From assembly GCA_027486835.1 (NCBI GenBank), contig JAIXOJ010000144.1, forward strand, positions 19,695-83,694: DNA of 64,000 nucleotides, read 5' to 3'. The DNA comes from Chitinophagaceae bacterium. GTDB lineage: Bacteria > Bacteroidota > Bacteroidia > Chitinophagales > Chitinophagaceae. The notes below the pieces were generated by a model that was not told the DNA's origin, did no database searches, and was given only the letters and a program-made list of their open reading frames with translations. This document shows, in pieces, positions 37,148 through 46,016 of this stretch. The first letter of the stretch is position 1. Each line of letters starts with the position of its first letter. The position numbers and the translations under genes are program-made.

Positions 37148-37975
37148 TTAATTGCAATATTTTTTTAAATATTCTTCAGTCATGTTAATCCCTCCTAATT
37201 GATAAGCAATTTTAAAATTCCTACACGCTTCCATATTTTCTTTTTTGTCGAGGTAGATAAGACCAAAATTGAAATAGGCGAAGGGATTGTTTGGTTTGTA
37301 AGTAGTTGATTTTTTTATTTTTTGAAGCCCTTTTTCGATAGAACTTGTCTTCGCCTCTGCAAATCCCAAACTATTTAATAAGGAAGCAATCCATGCGGAA
37401 TCTTTTGTGAGTGTTAGTCCTTTAGTAGCGTAATTAATTGCAGCTTGGTAGTCTCCTTTTTCGTTTGTTTAATAGGCGAGATTATTAATGATAGATACAT
37501 TTAAAGAATCAATAGTCAATGCTTTTTGAAGTATCCTTAAACAATCACTAAATTGATTATTTTCCCCATACAAAAAGGATAAATTGAGCAAATAACCGAT
37601 CTCTTTTGGAAACGCTTTTACTAAAGTTTCATTGTCAACAATACCCAAATCTAATTTCCCAGCATTTGCGTAGGATAAAAAACGTAATAAAAGAAGGCTA
37701 GGATATAAAGAGTCTGATTTGTTTGTTATTTCTAGTCCGCTTGTGGCGGAAACTATTGAAGATTCAAATAATTTTTTTTCTTGCTCGCAACTTGCTTTAT
37801 AAAAATAAACAAGATTAGTTGCTTTCTTTTTTGCAATTAAATCACTGATTATTTCAAGCCCCTTTTCACATTGGTTTTGACCAATTAAACGTTTTAATTC
37901 CTCGATTTGGTTAACCTGACCTGATGAGAAGAATGTTACCATAAGAAATAACAAATTGAATATTAATTTTTTCAT
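37148..37975 (-). pseudogene. TPR-like exported protein split by an in-frame TAA
   Basis: Reading the minus strand from ATG 37975 gives MKKLIFNLLFLMVTFFSSGQ, a signal peptide, then TPR-like helix pairs (YFYKASCEQEKKLFESSIV, YLLNLSFLYGENN). After residue 168 (INNLAY) a TAA stop occurs at 37469-37471. The same frame then continues without interruption (TNEKGDYQAAINYATKGL, FAYFNFGLIYLDKKEN) to a natural stop at 37148. Together the frame spans 276 codons. One base change (for example TAT to TAA) explains it, so this is a recent nonsense mutation or, less likely, stop readthrough. The intact ancestor would be a periplasmic TPR scaffold protein of unknown partner. The first part may still be translated alone. 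Confidence 0.8.
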
Positions 37976-38045
37976 TACATTTTTATTTATTTACTAGTTT
38001 TAAATGAAATACACTCCGGAATATTTCGTCTGGCAGTGTACAGAC

Positions 38046-38890
38046 TTACTGTTTTTGGTTACGCAGTTGCGCTATTTGTTCAAAACTAAGACCTGTGTGC
38101 TTAGCAATTTCTTGGTTAGAGAGCGGTATTTCCAATAGACTCATTGCTATTTCAACTGCTTTTTCTTGTTTTGCTGTATAACGCATACTATTTTCAATTC
38201 GTCTATTTTCTTGAAAGCGATTGTACATTTTCTTTTCTTCCTCAGTCAAATTTTCATACTGCATTTTTTCTTTTGCCTTATCTAAACCCTTCGCTTTGAA
38301 ATTGTCCTTTACTTCGCTGTTTTTTAAGAAATAAATCCACTCGTCCAGGGTGTCTTTGGCTACATCATTAAAGTTGTTTACTTTATGAATGTAATATTTT
38401 GGAAAAATATCTGATACTTTTTCTACTTTGAAATCTTGTTTTTGTAAAGTGGTGGGCAGCAAAACATCATTTTCGTGCATACCTATAAACTCACCTTTGT
38501 ATTCATATACGTAATCTTCCCCTTGTCCTAAACCAAAATAAACAATATTGACAGAGTAAATTTTCTTTATCGTGCCATAGGGTTCTCCTTCTTTAATATA
38601 TTCTGTTACTAACTTAGCAACACCATACAACATTCGTTGAAAAAAGTCAATTTCGGAGTCGTTTTGAACTTCTACCAACATCAATTCACCACTAGCAGAC
38701 TTTACCAAAATATCCACTCGATTATACTTATCATATTCGTCTTGCTTGTTACCCTCGCTTTCCAAAATACTTTCAATTTTAATTTCAAACCGAAGCACTC
38801 AGTCAAAAAACCTTCTAAAATGTCAAAGTTTGCCTTATTACGAAGCAATTTTTTCAATGCCCAATCGAAGCGTACCAATTTTTTAGTCAT
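38046..38890 (-). pseudogene. Rpn-type PD-(D/E)XK nuclease/transposase, frameshifted
   Basis: The family start MTKKLVRFDWALKKLLRNKA lies at 38890 and runs to FLTE. At about 38798-38801 the frame shifts by one base, and the next frame resumes exactly with LRFEIKIESILESEGNKQ. Adding one base after GAG restores a continuous protein of about 281 residues. PD-(D/E)XK residues are visible in RVDILVK and LMLVEVQN. The tail has a predicted helix-turn-helix-like segment (LSNQEIAKHTGLSFEQIAQL). Rpn/PDDEXK_2 proteins are recombination-promoting nucleases, once called transposases, and are common in accessory DNA. The last 250 codons remain open from an internal GTG but lack the N-terminus, so loss of function is likely unless the shift is programmed or a sequencing error. 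Confidence 0.82.
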
Positions 38891-39057
38891 AAATATGATT
38901 GTTTTAGACTTTTTACGAAGGTATAAAAATACCCAACTAGATCCAATTAGGTATTTGCTTATTCTGCTAGTATCAAAACGCAAAACGGGAGATTTGCGGA
39001 CAACTTGACGTAGTCGTGAGAAAACACAATGTAATTGTAAAATGTCAAGCAATGAGA

Positions 39058-39250
39058 TTTGCAAATTCCAATTATCTGTTTAGGCGAAACACTTTGCGGA
39101 AAATTTCTTTCAGCGGAGTAGCATTCTAGCGAAGCCACACGCGGCACGCGTGCGGGAGCTGCGAGTTGATTTGACGTGCGCCAGCGGAGATTTGGAAATC
39201 CCAATTATCTGTTCAGAAGAAATGCCCCTTCGGAACAGATCGCCCAACTG
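39058..39250. repeat. GC-rich dispersed repeat left of higBA
   Basis: The core reads AGCGAAGCCACACGCGGCAC, then GCGTGCGGGAGC, then GTTGATTTGACGTGCGCCAG. A flank of the type GATTTGGAAATCCCAATTAT precedes or follows it. A further patch (38988-39020, GACGTAGTCGTGAGA) matches those near 41331 and 43633. The GC content is well above the surroundings. It lies just beyond the higA stop. Confidence 0.8.
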
Positions 39251-39264
39251 GCAATCTCATTTTT

Positions 39265-39621
39265 TTAGTATGCTTGTACTAATACTTCTGTTGGAATATG
39301 CCAACTGCTATGCAACTGTCGAATCATCTCTAAAGAAAGCTTTCTTTTTCTATTGAGTAATTCACTTGCCCTACTTTTATGTCCAACAACCTCTGCAAGG
39401 TCAGTTTGTGTTAAACCCAATTGCTCCATTCTAAATTTTATTGCTTCAATTGGGTCTGGTAAGTTGATAGGAAAATGTTCGTTTTCATACTTTTCAATAA
39501 GCAATGTCAATAGCTCTAATTCATCTCCTTTCGATGTTCCTTTTTTAGCATCAAACAATGTTTCAAGCCTTGCCATTGCTAAATCATAATCCTCCTGGGT
39601 TTTAATAATCTTGATTTTCAT
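39265..39621 (-). CDS. higA: Antitoxin HigA-like, XRE family
   Basis: The start at 39621 (MKIKIIKTQEDYDLAMARLE) is preferred, being the usual HigA beginning and one base after the higB stop. An ATG 6 codons upstream overlaps higB. The 118-residue protein has the conserved N-terminal HigA segment and a C-terminal Cro/C1-type helix-turn-helix (about 65-105, LTQTDLAEVVGHKSRASELL). It should neutralise HigB and repress the pair by binding its promoter. Gene order is toxin first, the usual higBA arrangement. The module is enclosed by GC-rich direct repeats, which suggests acquisition as a unit. Confidence 0.88.
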   Translation of the reverse strand: MKIKIIKTQEDYDLAMARLETLFDAKKGTSKGDELELLTLLIEKYENEHFPINLPDPIEAIKFRMEQLGLTQTDLAEVVGHKSRASELLNRKRKLSLEMIRQLHSSWHIPTEVLVQAY

Positions 39622-39622
39622 T

Positions 39623-39916
39623 TTAAATTGTTTTTGCATTTATTTTATCATATTCTCCGTGTGTGCCAATGAATCTAATCCAAATCATTTGATAGTCAAA
39701 ATTGATTTTAATTATCAGTCTGTATGTGTTGCCTTTTATGTTAAACACCACTCTATTGTCTCCAATAATACTTGCAGAAATGTATTCTAACTTAATCTCG
39801 TGCGTATTTTTCCATTCAGCATTTGAAGCTTCTTGATACCAAGACTTCAACTGTTGTTCACAGTCATTATGCTTTCCCCAAAAATCTCTAAGTATTTTCT
39901 TGGCTATTACCCTCAA
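39623..39916 (-). CDS. higB: Toxin HigB-like mRNA interferase
   Basis: This 97-residue protein starts MRVIAKKILRDFWGKHNDCE and has the HigB-toxin layout: an N-terminal helix, then WYQEASNAEW, then strands RVVFNIKGNTYRLIIKINF and the terminal IWIRFIGTHGEYDKI block. By family, HigB cleaves mRNAs on the ribosome and is blocked by HigA. The family's basic and His residues near the end (IGTHGEYD) are intact, so the toxin may be functional. Its stop codon ends one base before the higA start, so the two are translationally coupled. Upstream, a 527-bp gap to the next gene contains repeats and presumably the promoter. Confidence 0.9.
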   Translation of the reverse strand: MRVIAKKILRDFWGKHNDCEQQLKSWYQEASNAEWKNTHEIKLEYISASIIGDNRVVFNIKGNTYRLIIKINFDYQMIWIRFIGTHGEYDKINAKTI

Positions 39917-40159
39917 CGAATAAATTTTGTCAAAACTAAGGAAAGTTACCGATATGGTAATTTTGATCTTTAGTTAGCAAGCAATCCCAAATTGAATTTA
40001 TCTCATTTTCAATTGATACCAATTAGCCCAATAAAAAGAAATAATTCCATAAAAAAATGATTTAAGCGAATGTTATAAGTGGCATGCTTATTACAGCGAA
40101 GAGGAATTAGCATATTTTTATTATCTGTAGTAGGAGATGCACTCTGCTAACTTCACGCC

Positions 40160-40440
40160 AAGCTGGATTTGGAAATCTCATTTATCTGTTTATGCTAGAT
40201 GTCCTGCGGAACATTTCTTCCAGCGGAGTAATATCTTAGCGAAGCCACACGCGGCAAGCGTGCGGGAGCAGCGAGTTGATTTGACGTGCGTCAGCGGGGG
40301 GGGTGTTTGTAATCACATTTTTTTCTTGGCGGAGTATTATCTTAGCGAAGCCACACGCGGCACGCGTGCGGGAGCGAGTTGATTTGACGTGCGCCAGCGG
40401 GGAGATGCGCTTCGCTAACATCTCGCCCAGCGGAACCAAT
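40160..40440. repeat. Two further GC-rich repeats right of higBA
   Basis: Two copies of the same element as at 39058 occur in direct orientation, with cores 40231-40296 and about 40341-40403 (GCGAAGCCACACGCGGC, GCGTGCGGGAGC, GTTGATTTGACGTGCG). The first is preceded by GATTTGGAAATCTCATTTAT. The second is followed by GATGCGCTTCGCTAACATCT. They fill most of the 39917-40443 gap and end 4 bases before the next gene's stop. Confidence 0.85.
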
Positions 40441-40443
40441 AGG

Positions 40444-41070
40444 TTATTTTTCATTTAATGAAATAGTATGTAACGTATCATATAGGCCACAAATACCCTT
40501 AGATTCAAGTTTGTCAAGCAATCCACATAATAAATCGTATTGTTTCCAAGCGGTGGAATCTAAACCAAATTGCAATTTTACATCGTCCCTTCTGTATTTG
40601 TATTTGAGAAAATCTGATTCTGTAATGAGCATGTAACCTGAATGAATATTGGTTGAGTCATATATTACAGGGATATACACTGATTGTCTAATAATTCGAT
40701 TAAAAAGCGAATCAGTTTCGATGTCAATTAAAAGGCGATTTAGTTTTGAGATATTACCACAAGTGTCACCCAACCCAACGTAAAAAAATATATTTCCCTC
40801 AGCATTGTACGTAACAAGATTTTGTGTTGCTTTATTTATTCCAATGTACATGTTTGCATTGAATGAGTAAGAATAAGGTCGAGTAGATTTTGACTTATGA
40901 AAACCTATTGCAACCCCTTTTTCAGCAAATGCCAAGCCTAATACATGATTCTTCTCAAAACTTGGTTCTGATACAAAACCTTTATATAGATTGGTACCAA
41001 GACAAAAAATCATTCCTAAGGATAAAATAATGAAGTAAATAAACTTAATGCCTCTAAAAAAATCATTCAT
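40444..41070 (-). CDS. Hypothetical membrane-anchored protein
   Basis: This 208-residue protein has one N-terminal hydrophobic helix (about 9-27, IYFIILSLGMIFCLG) that could be an uncleaved signal anchor. The rest is polar with alternating beta patterns (YSYSFNANMYIGINKAT, GNIFFYVGLGDTCG). No recognised domain. It sits as a single gene between GC-rich repeats on its 3' side and a 615-bp repeat-containing spacer on its 5' side. It is on the same strand as all neighbours in the accessory stretch. The cassette-like setting suggests lateral gain; the function is unknown. Confidence 0.6.
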   Translation of the reverse strand: MNDFFRGIKFIYFIILSLGMIFCLGTNLYKGFVSEPSFEKNHVLGLAFAEKGVAIGFHKSKSTRPYSYSFNANMYIGINKATQNLVTYNAEGNIFFYVGLGDTCGNISKLNRLLIDIETDSLFNRIIRQSVYIPVIYDSTNIHSGYMLITESDFLKYKYRRDDVKLQFGLDSTAWKQYDLLCGLLDKLESKGICGLYDTLHTISLNEK

Positions 41071-41307
41071 ATTTTATTTTTTTTGCGACTTAAACTAAAA
41101 ATGCATGGTATTTTGTTAGCATGATAGGAGTTGAATGATTATTCAAAAACTTTTTGAATAATCATTCAACAACAAAATAATATTCTCAATCATTTATTGA
41201 ATGATTGAGAATCTCATGGGGATTATTACAGAGCGAAGATTTAAAGCGAATGGATCTCTAAACTAATTTCAAGAGCTACAAATTAATTTTTAATAACCTT
41301 AGCGATT

Positions 41308-41590
41308 GCAATTCAAGAGATTTGTACACACACACTCGTAGTCATGAGACAAAAGCCAATCATTATTTTTTTGAAAGACTACGGCTAACAGGATTTATTA
41401 ATCCAAATCTATTTCTAAAATGCCTTTACTTTTTGTATCATCTTTTGATAGCTATGCAATGCTTTATCTTAGCGAATGCCAGTTACAAACTGGTTTATTT
41501 ATTTGACACTAGTGACCAGCTTCGCTGAACACTGGCGCCAGTTGAGACTACGGCCTCAGGTGAGATGCCTATCGGAACATTTCTTTCTGC
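41308..41590. repeat. Spacer repeat cluster with an 81-bp near-identical repeat
   Basis: Positions 41465-41545 match 43695-43775 over 81 bases with two differences seen. The unit contains CCAGTTACAAACTGG, a hairpin, and CTTCGCTGAACACTGGCGCC. The preceding part (41308-41395, CGTAGTCATGAGAC and GAAAGACTACGGCTAACAGG) matches 43610-43690. The spacer lies at the 3' end of the following minus-strand gene. Confidence 0.85.
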
Positions 41591-41685
41591 GAAAAGACCT
41601 ACAATCATCTTTATTCGACATTCTTCCCTCCGAGCAAATGAGCTGTTAGGTTTGATTCATGGCACACTTTCCGCCCGCTGACTTC

Positions 41686-43140
41686 CTATTTGTTTATCAA
41701 AAGCTTTGCATTAAAGATGCCTCTGGTTGTATGTACTGTTATCTTATAAACCCCGTTTGTCCAAGTTTGAGTGTTAAGCTTGTAAGCGTTTGTACTATTA
41801 ATCGCTTGAGTCAGGACAGTTTTCCCTGTAATGTCATAAACTGCAATGGTTGCTTTGTCCACCGTTTTGCTAAAATTGATTATAGCAAAATCTTTTACAG
41901 GGTTAGGGCTGATTGACAAGAATTCTTGGTCTCCAAAGTTTACACTTACCGCTTTACTATAACTGCTGCTACCGTCTTTATCTATAATCTGCAAGCGGTA
42001 GTAATAGATGCCATTTGCAGGGTTGTTATCTGTAAACTCATAACTATTGGACCCACTGCCTATTGCTTTTACTGTACCAATGCTATTAAATTCACTACCA
42101 TCTATGCTTTGTTGGATAATAAATTTACTGGAATTAACTTCATTTGCAGTACTCCAATTCAATAAAATTCCTTGTTGCGTCCTCTTACAGGAAAACGATA
42201 AAAGCACTATGGGCAGTGCAACACAGTTTGAAAAATAACCCTTAATATAGCCCTTTTCAGTTGCATCTGCTGCATGTCCTGCAGTTCCTTTTATATGTAC
42301 CACATTTCCAGATAAATAAGAATATTCAGTTATTGCAGGACTGCCCATCGTTGTACCAGAAGTTAATATACTACCACTATAACCTTTGAAAGTTGCTATA
42401 TTAAAGGCAGCAGTTTCGGCTGGTAAAAAGTTAGCCCCAACAACAGAAGTGCCTCCTAAATATGGAATTATTGGGTCGTTTGCATTGCTTATACTCAAAT
42501 ATTTTCTTGTCGCTAAAGGACTCGCAACAACATCGTAGCCACAGTATGAACTTTTAGCGTCGGTTATACCACTTGGTTTATAAAAGTTGCCAGAATGATA
42601 TTGAAAATCATTTAGAGGAGAAACAACAGCGCAAACAATATCTAATCCAGAATTTTTATTTTCTATAAAAATCCGATTGGCTAGACCAGCACCATTTGAT
42701 GTGCCTAAAACTCTGATTTTTTTTGGATTAACATTTGTGTAAGTTTGTAAATTATTTATCAAGTCATTTATCATTTCAACATCTGGTGCATCGCTGTTTT
42801 CAGCGCAAATATTCCAACTATTTTCAAATCCAGTTGGAGCTACTAGAATATGACAATTTAACACAGAACCAAATTGGTTTTGACTAAGCATAGGAGGCCC
42901 AGCCAATTTCCCTAAGTTCTGTGAGCCATTACCATGAAGTAATATACATACTGGAAACCCACCTTGTGGAACGGAACCACTAGGAACCGTTATGCTTATT
43001 GGGTAAGTGTATCCACTTGTATTCGATGACCAAGTTTTTGTTATGCTAATATTTGTGCTGTTAGTTAGAATTTGGGAATACCCAATTAATGGACATATTA
43101 GTAGTACCGCGGAAAAAATTCTAAAGATTAATAAATTCAT
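41686..43140 (-). CDS. T9SS-secreted polyester depolymerase/esterase-like hydrolase
   Basis: The 484-residue protein begins with a signal peptide ending LIGYSQ. An alpha/beta hydrolase domain (about 40-310) resembles the PHB depolymerase/LpqC group: CILLHGNGSQ supplies the oxyanion region, the nucleophile Ser148 lies in GTSNGAG, Asp222 in NANDPIIPY and His289 in GTAGHAADAT. Then follow a fibronectin-like segment (about 318-400, LLSFSCKRTQQGILLNWS) and a T9SS type A sorting domain (LSISPNPVKDFAIINF). By family it would cleave an extracellular ester such as a polyester or acylated polysaccharide; the substrate is unknown. Its 5' spacer (43183-43290) is homologous to the one before the gene at 46017-47447, suggesting a cassette-like insertion. 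Confidence 0.85.
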   Translation of the reverse strand: MNLLIFRIFSAVLLICPLIGYSQILTNSTNISITKTWSSNTSGYTYPISITVPSGSVPQGGFPVCILLHGNGSQNLGKLAGPPMLSQNQFGSVLNCHILVAPTGFENSWNICAENSDAPDVEMINDLINNLQTYTNVNPKKIRVLGTSNGAGLANRIFIENKNSGLDIVCAVVSPLNDFQYHSGNFYKPSGITDAKSSYCGYDVVASPLATRKYLSISNANDPIIPYLGGTSVVGANFLPAETAAFNIATFKGYSGSILTSGTTMGSPAITEYSYLSGNVVHIKGTAGHAADATEKGYIKGYFSNCVALPIVLLSFSCKRTQQGILLNWSTANEVNSSKFIIQQSIDGSEFNSIGTVKAIGSGSNSYEFTDNNPANGIYYYRLQIIDKDGSSSYSKAVSVNFGDQEFLSISPNPVKDFAIINFSKTVDKATIAVYDITGKTVLTQAINSTNAYKLNTQTWTNGVYKITVHTTRGIFNAKLLINK

Positions 43141-43182
43141 TTTTTTGTTTTTAAGTGGTTTGAATTTGTACCTTACGAAAGA

Positions 43183-43290
43183 GGCTTGGGGTTTGTTGGG
43201 GAATTAGCATTCCGTCAGCCTATTTGTGAAGCCCAATGATTGCAATAGTTGTATTAAAAGTCAAATTTATAACGTTCAGCCCAAACTGGA
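43183..43290. repeat. 5' spacer repeat, first copy
   Basis: About 105 bases beginning GGCTTGGGGTTTGTTGGGGA and including ATTAGCATTCCGTC, GAAGCCCAAT and AAGTCAAATTTATAACG match 47529-47645. The copy lies 43 bases upstream of the start codon of the minus-strand hydrolase gene. Confidence 0.85.
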
Positions 43291-43314
43291 AAAAAAAAGA
43301 TCTAAGCTAATGAG

Positions 43315-43775
43315 ACTTAGAAATTCCTATTTTCTGTTTAGTTGAGATGCTCTTCGTAACTTATCGCCCATCTGGGAAATTTTGATCAGTTTTACATAGT
43401 TGGGGGCAAGAATTCAATGGGATTTGGAACTCCCATTTATCTACCCTTCTTAAAATCTGGAACAGCTAGGGTTGATTGTTCATTAATTGGAAGACTAGGG
43501 ATATTAAAGAGGTTTTTATCTTAGAGAATGCTAGTTACAAAAGGGTTTATTTATTTGGCACGAGTGACCTGTTAAAGCTGAACTCTTGCGCTAATTTCAG
43601 ATTGCAAATCAGGAGATTTACAGACGCAATGACGTAGTCGGGAGACATACGCCAATCGTTCATTTTTTTGGAAGACTAAGGCTATCAGGGATTTTATCTT
43701 AGCGAATGCCAGTTACAAACTGGTTTATTTATTTGACACTGGTGACCAGCTTCGCTGAACACTAGCGCCAGTTGA
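43315..43775. repeat. Spacer repeat cluster with second 81-bp copy
   Basis: Two degenerate copies of the GATTTGGAAATCTCATTTATC family lie at 43315-43345 and 43420-43445, the latter preceded by TTGGGGGCAAG. A diverged copy of the 81-bp unit lies at about 43516-43600 and the near-identical one at 43695-43775. The latter ends 8 bases before the stop of the next minus-strand gene. The 43141-43783 gap has no gene. Confidence 0.8.
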
Positions 43776-43783
43776 TGGGGTGT

Positions 43784-45304
43784 CTACTTCATTTGCGCTA
43801 TCCATTCCTCATTTCCTTTACTATCAAGTTTTTTCAACAGTGGAGTGGCTTGATAGCTATTGTTATTGTCCTCATTTTTATTGTATCTGTTCGACAATAT
43901 CAAAAAACCATCATCGTTTGTTGTTATGATGTTGCTGTTCAATTCGTCGTCCTTCTTACCATATCTGGGAAATTTTTTCCGCCATTCCACTTTTCCATTT
44001 TTATCGATTTTTACGACACAGTCAATGTTAGATATCGTATCGTACACATTGCGTCTTATTTTTTGTAAATGGTAGCGCAAAAAATTACCATCCACATCAA
44101 ATACTTTCATTGAATCAAGCATACTGTCTGCAATCAATCGTCTTTCCAATAGATGCCAAATCGCAACACATCCATTATCTTTTATTGGTTGTACGTCTAT
44201 TGAATAGGTATAATTTTTATCGGTACTATCTAATGCGCACTTCCATAGTTGCTGCCCATTTCCTGCCAGCTTTAAAATTAGGGCATTATTTAAACTGCCA
44301 TAAATATTCCCAGTATTGCTACCATAGTAGGGCCTAATAGTACAACCCAACAAGTACCCATTTTTTTTTTCGGACCGCGCAACGCTCGAAATATCTAGGG
44401 AATATCCATCTTCCAAAATTTCCTGCCGCCAAACCAATGTACCATCTTTTGACAGTTTGATGGCTTTTATTGAATGCAATATTCTGGAAATTACTTCGCC
44501 ATTGGCTAAAAAAACCGAATCCTTATGCTTCTGCCCATTTGCACTATCGCAATATTTGTTTATCCCTAGCACAAAACCACCATCGCTCGATGAGGCCATT
44601 TTGGAACTTTCAAAGCCATTTGTAACCTCGAATAATTGCTGACTAACAATTTTTCCTTCGGTATCAATTTGTACTACCCATGCACTATTGTTTTTGCTAT
44701 CCAATTTTCTTTTAACATCTCCCTCAGTTGAAGTGGTCGTACCCACAACCATATATCCCCGCTTACCTACTGGTAAAATGACATCAAATCCGTCGTACTC
44801 TTTCCCCCCGTACAATTTTTGCCATTCCAACCCTCCGTTCCGGTTTAGTTTCATAACCAACCCATCACCATTGCCGTTGTTTTTCGACAAGCCCCAATCC
44901 TCGGAATATGTAGTCCCCGCCACAATGTAGCCACCATCAACCGTTTGGACAATCGATTTGGCTAAATCGGAAAATTTTCCTCCATAGCTCTTTTCCCATT
45001 CTACCATGCCCGATTTATTGGTCTTTACAATCCACACATCAGGATGCCTAATCAAAAATTCCATGATTTCTCCATCGATATGAAACTCGCAAACCGTATC
45101 AACAAAGCGGTCAGAAGCAATCTTTCCTGCCATGATATACCCGCCATCGTCCGTTTGCTGAACGGTATATGGTTCCTTATCGTTGTTATGAGGGCTATAT
45201 CGGATAGTTGGCTTTAATGCCTCTTGCGAAATTGCATCTTTGCCAAAGATCGCACCGAAAAACAAAACAAGCAACAGATAAAGGATGGCTAAAGTATTAT
45301 TCAT
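43784..45304 (-). CDS. Exported repeat protein, probably beta-propeller-like
   Basis: This 506-residue protein has a signal peptide (about 1-27, LAILYLLLVLFFGAIFG). It then carries recurring blocks such as TDDGGYIMAGK, VDGGYIVAGTT, GKRGYMVVGTT, SDGGFVLGI, DNGCVAIWHL and NDDGFLILSNR. These recur about every 60-80 residues and are separated by WEKSYGGKF, WQKLYGGKE, WRQEILED and WRKKFPRYG. This is the common Bacteroidota pattern of propeller-like exported proteins of unknown ligand. There is no T9SS tail, so it probably stays in the periplasm or uses another route. A spacer with the 81-bp repeat lies directly beyond its stop. Confidence 0.7.
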   Translation of the reverse strand: MNNTLAILYLLLVLFFGAIFGKDAISQEALKPTIRYSPHNNDKEPYTVQQTDDGGYIMAGKIASDRFVDTVCEFHIDGEIMEFLIRHPDVWIVKTNKSGMVEWEKSYGGKFSDLAKSIVQTVDGGYIVAGTTYSEDWGLSKNNGNGDGLVMKLNRNGGLEWQKLYGGKEYDGFDVILPVGKRGYMVVGTTTSTEGDVKRKLDSKNNSAWVVQIDTEGKIVSQQLFEVTNGFESSKMASSSDGGFVLGINKYCDSANGQKHKDSVFLANGEVISRILHSIKAIKLSKDGTLVWRQEILEDGYSLDISSVARSEKKNGYLLGCTIRPYYGSNTGNIYGSLNNALILKLAGNGQQLWKCALDSTDKNYTYSIDVQPIKDNGCVAIWHLLERRLIADSMLDSMKVFDVDGNFLRYHLQKIRRNVYDTISNIDCVVKIDKNGKVEWRKKFPRYGKKDDELNSNIITTNDDGFLILSNRYNKNEDNNNSYQATPLLKKLDSKGNEEWIAQMK

Positions 45305-45639
45305 AAAACTGAAAATAAAGGATTTTTATAGGACATCGAATATATAGCTAAAAAGGAATTAATACCAAACAGAATCGATCGCACCCTTTACAATTTATTC
45401 CCTGCTAGCGCAAGGTTTTAGCTCGTGCTATTCACTTAGCTCTAATAAGGCTAGAGCAAGCTACAAGCAACTTCTAAATCTATTGCACAAACCCCTTTGC
45501 TATCCTGATAATTCACAGCAACGCAACAATCACAATCCCTAAAGGCAAAGTTTGTGTACGCATCTAGCGTCAACAATATTATGCATTTGTTCTAGTTCGC
45601 ATATACTCACCAACCAGATAACATAGCGAAGAACTAAGC

Positions 45640-45750
45640 AAATAGCATAAACAACAAGTTCTCACTAGCTGAAAGCTGATTTGACGTACACCAGCGGAGC
45701 AAAGAACTTAGCGAAGGGTACGAGCGACACGCTCGCACCAGCTGGGAAAA
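45640..45750. repeat. GC-rich repeat, diverged copy
   Basis: Contains CTGATTTGACGTACACCAGC, then AACTTAGCGAAGGG, then ACGAGCGACACGCTCGCACC, related to the elements at 39058 and 40160. GAGCG and CGCTC can form a short stem. The 45305-46016 gap is otherwise gene-free. A GCACAACGAAAAA motif at 45979-45991 is noted with the 46017 gene. Confidence 0.7.
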
Positions 45751-46016
45751 TAGAAGAAGGGAAGAATGCAATGCTGGTAATGAATGCCATAAAGTGTAAA
45801 CTAATTGCAAGGGTATTTGCCACAGTGCAAAGAGGTACTCCTTATGTAAATACTCTAAAATATGCATCTTAAAATTTGGTTTTTGACATAGAATGCGTCA
45901 GTTGAAAACCCCATAATATAAAGTCCCCCGAAAATGCATCAGTTTCGTTCAACATAGTTTTCATGACATGCCCTTCGGGCACAACGAAAAACTTGTTATT
46001 GTGCGTAGTTTTCTAA

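Noticed and set aside
40137..40454. Frames of 72-81 codons over the GC-rich repeats
   Set aside because: They follow the dispersed repeat (ATRGTRAGAS-like translations) and open on both strands, so they are repeat by-products.
45634..45867. 77- and 63-codon frames on opposite strands
   Set aside because: Both overlap the diverged GC-rich repeat and have no homology cue.
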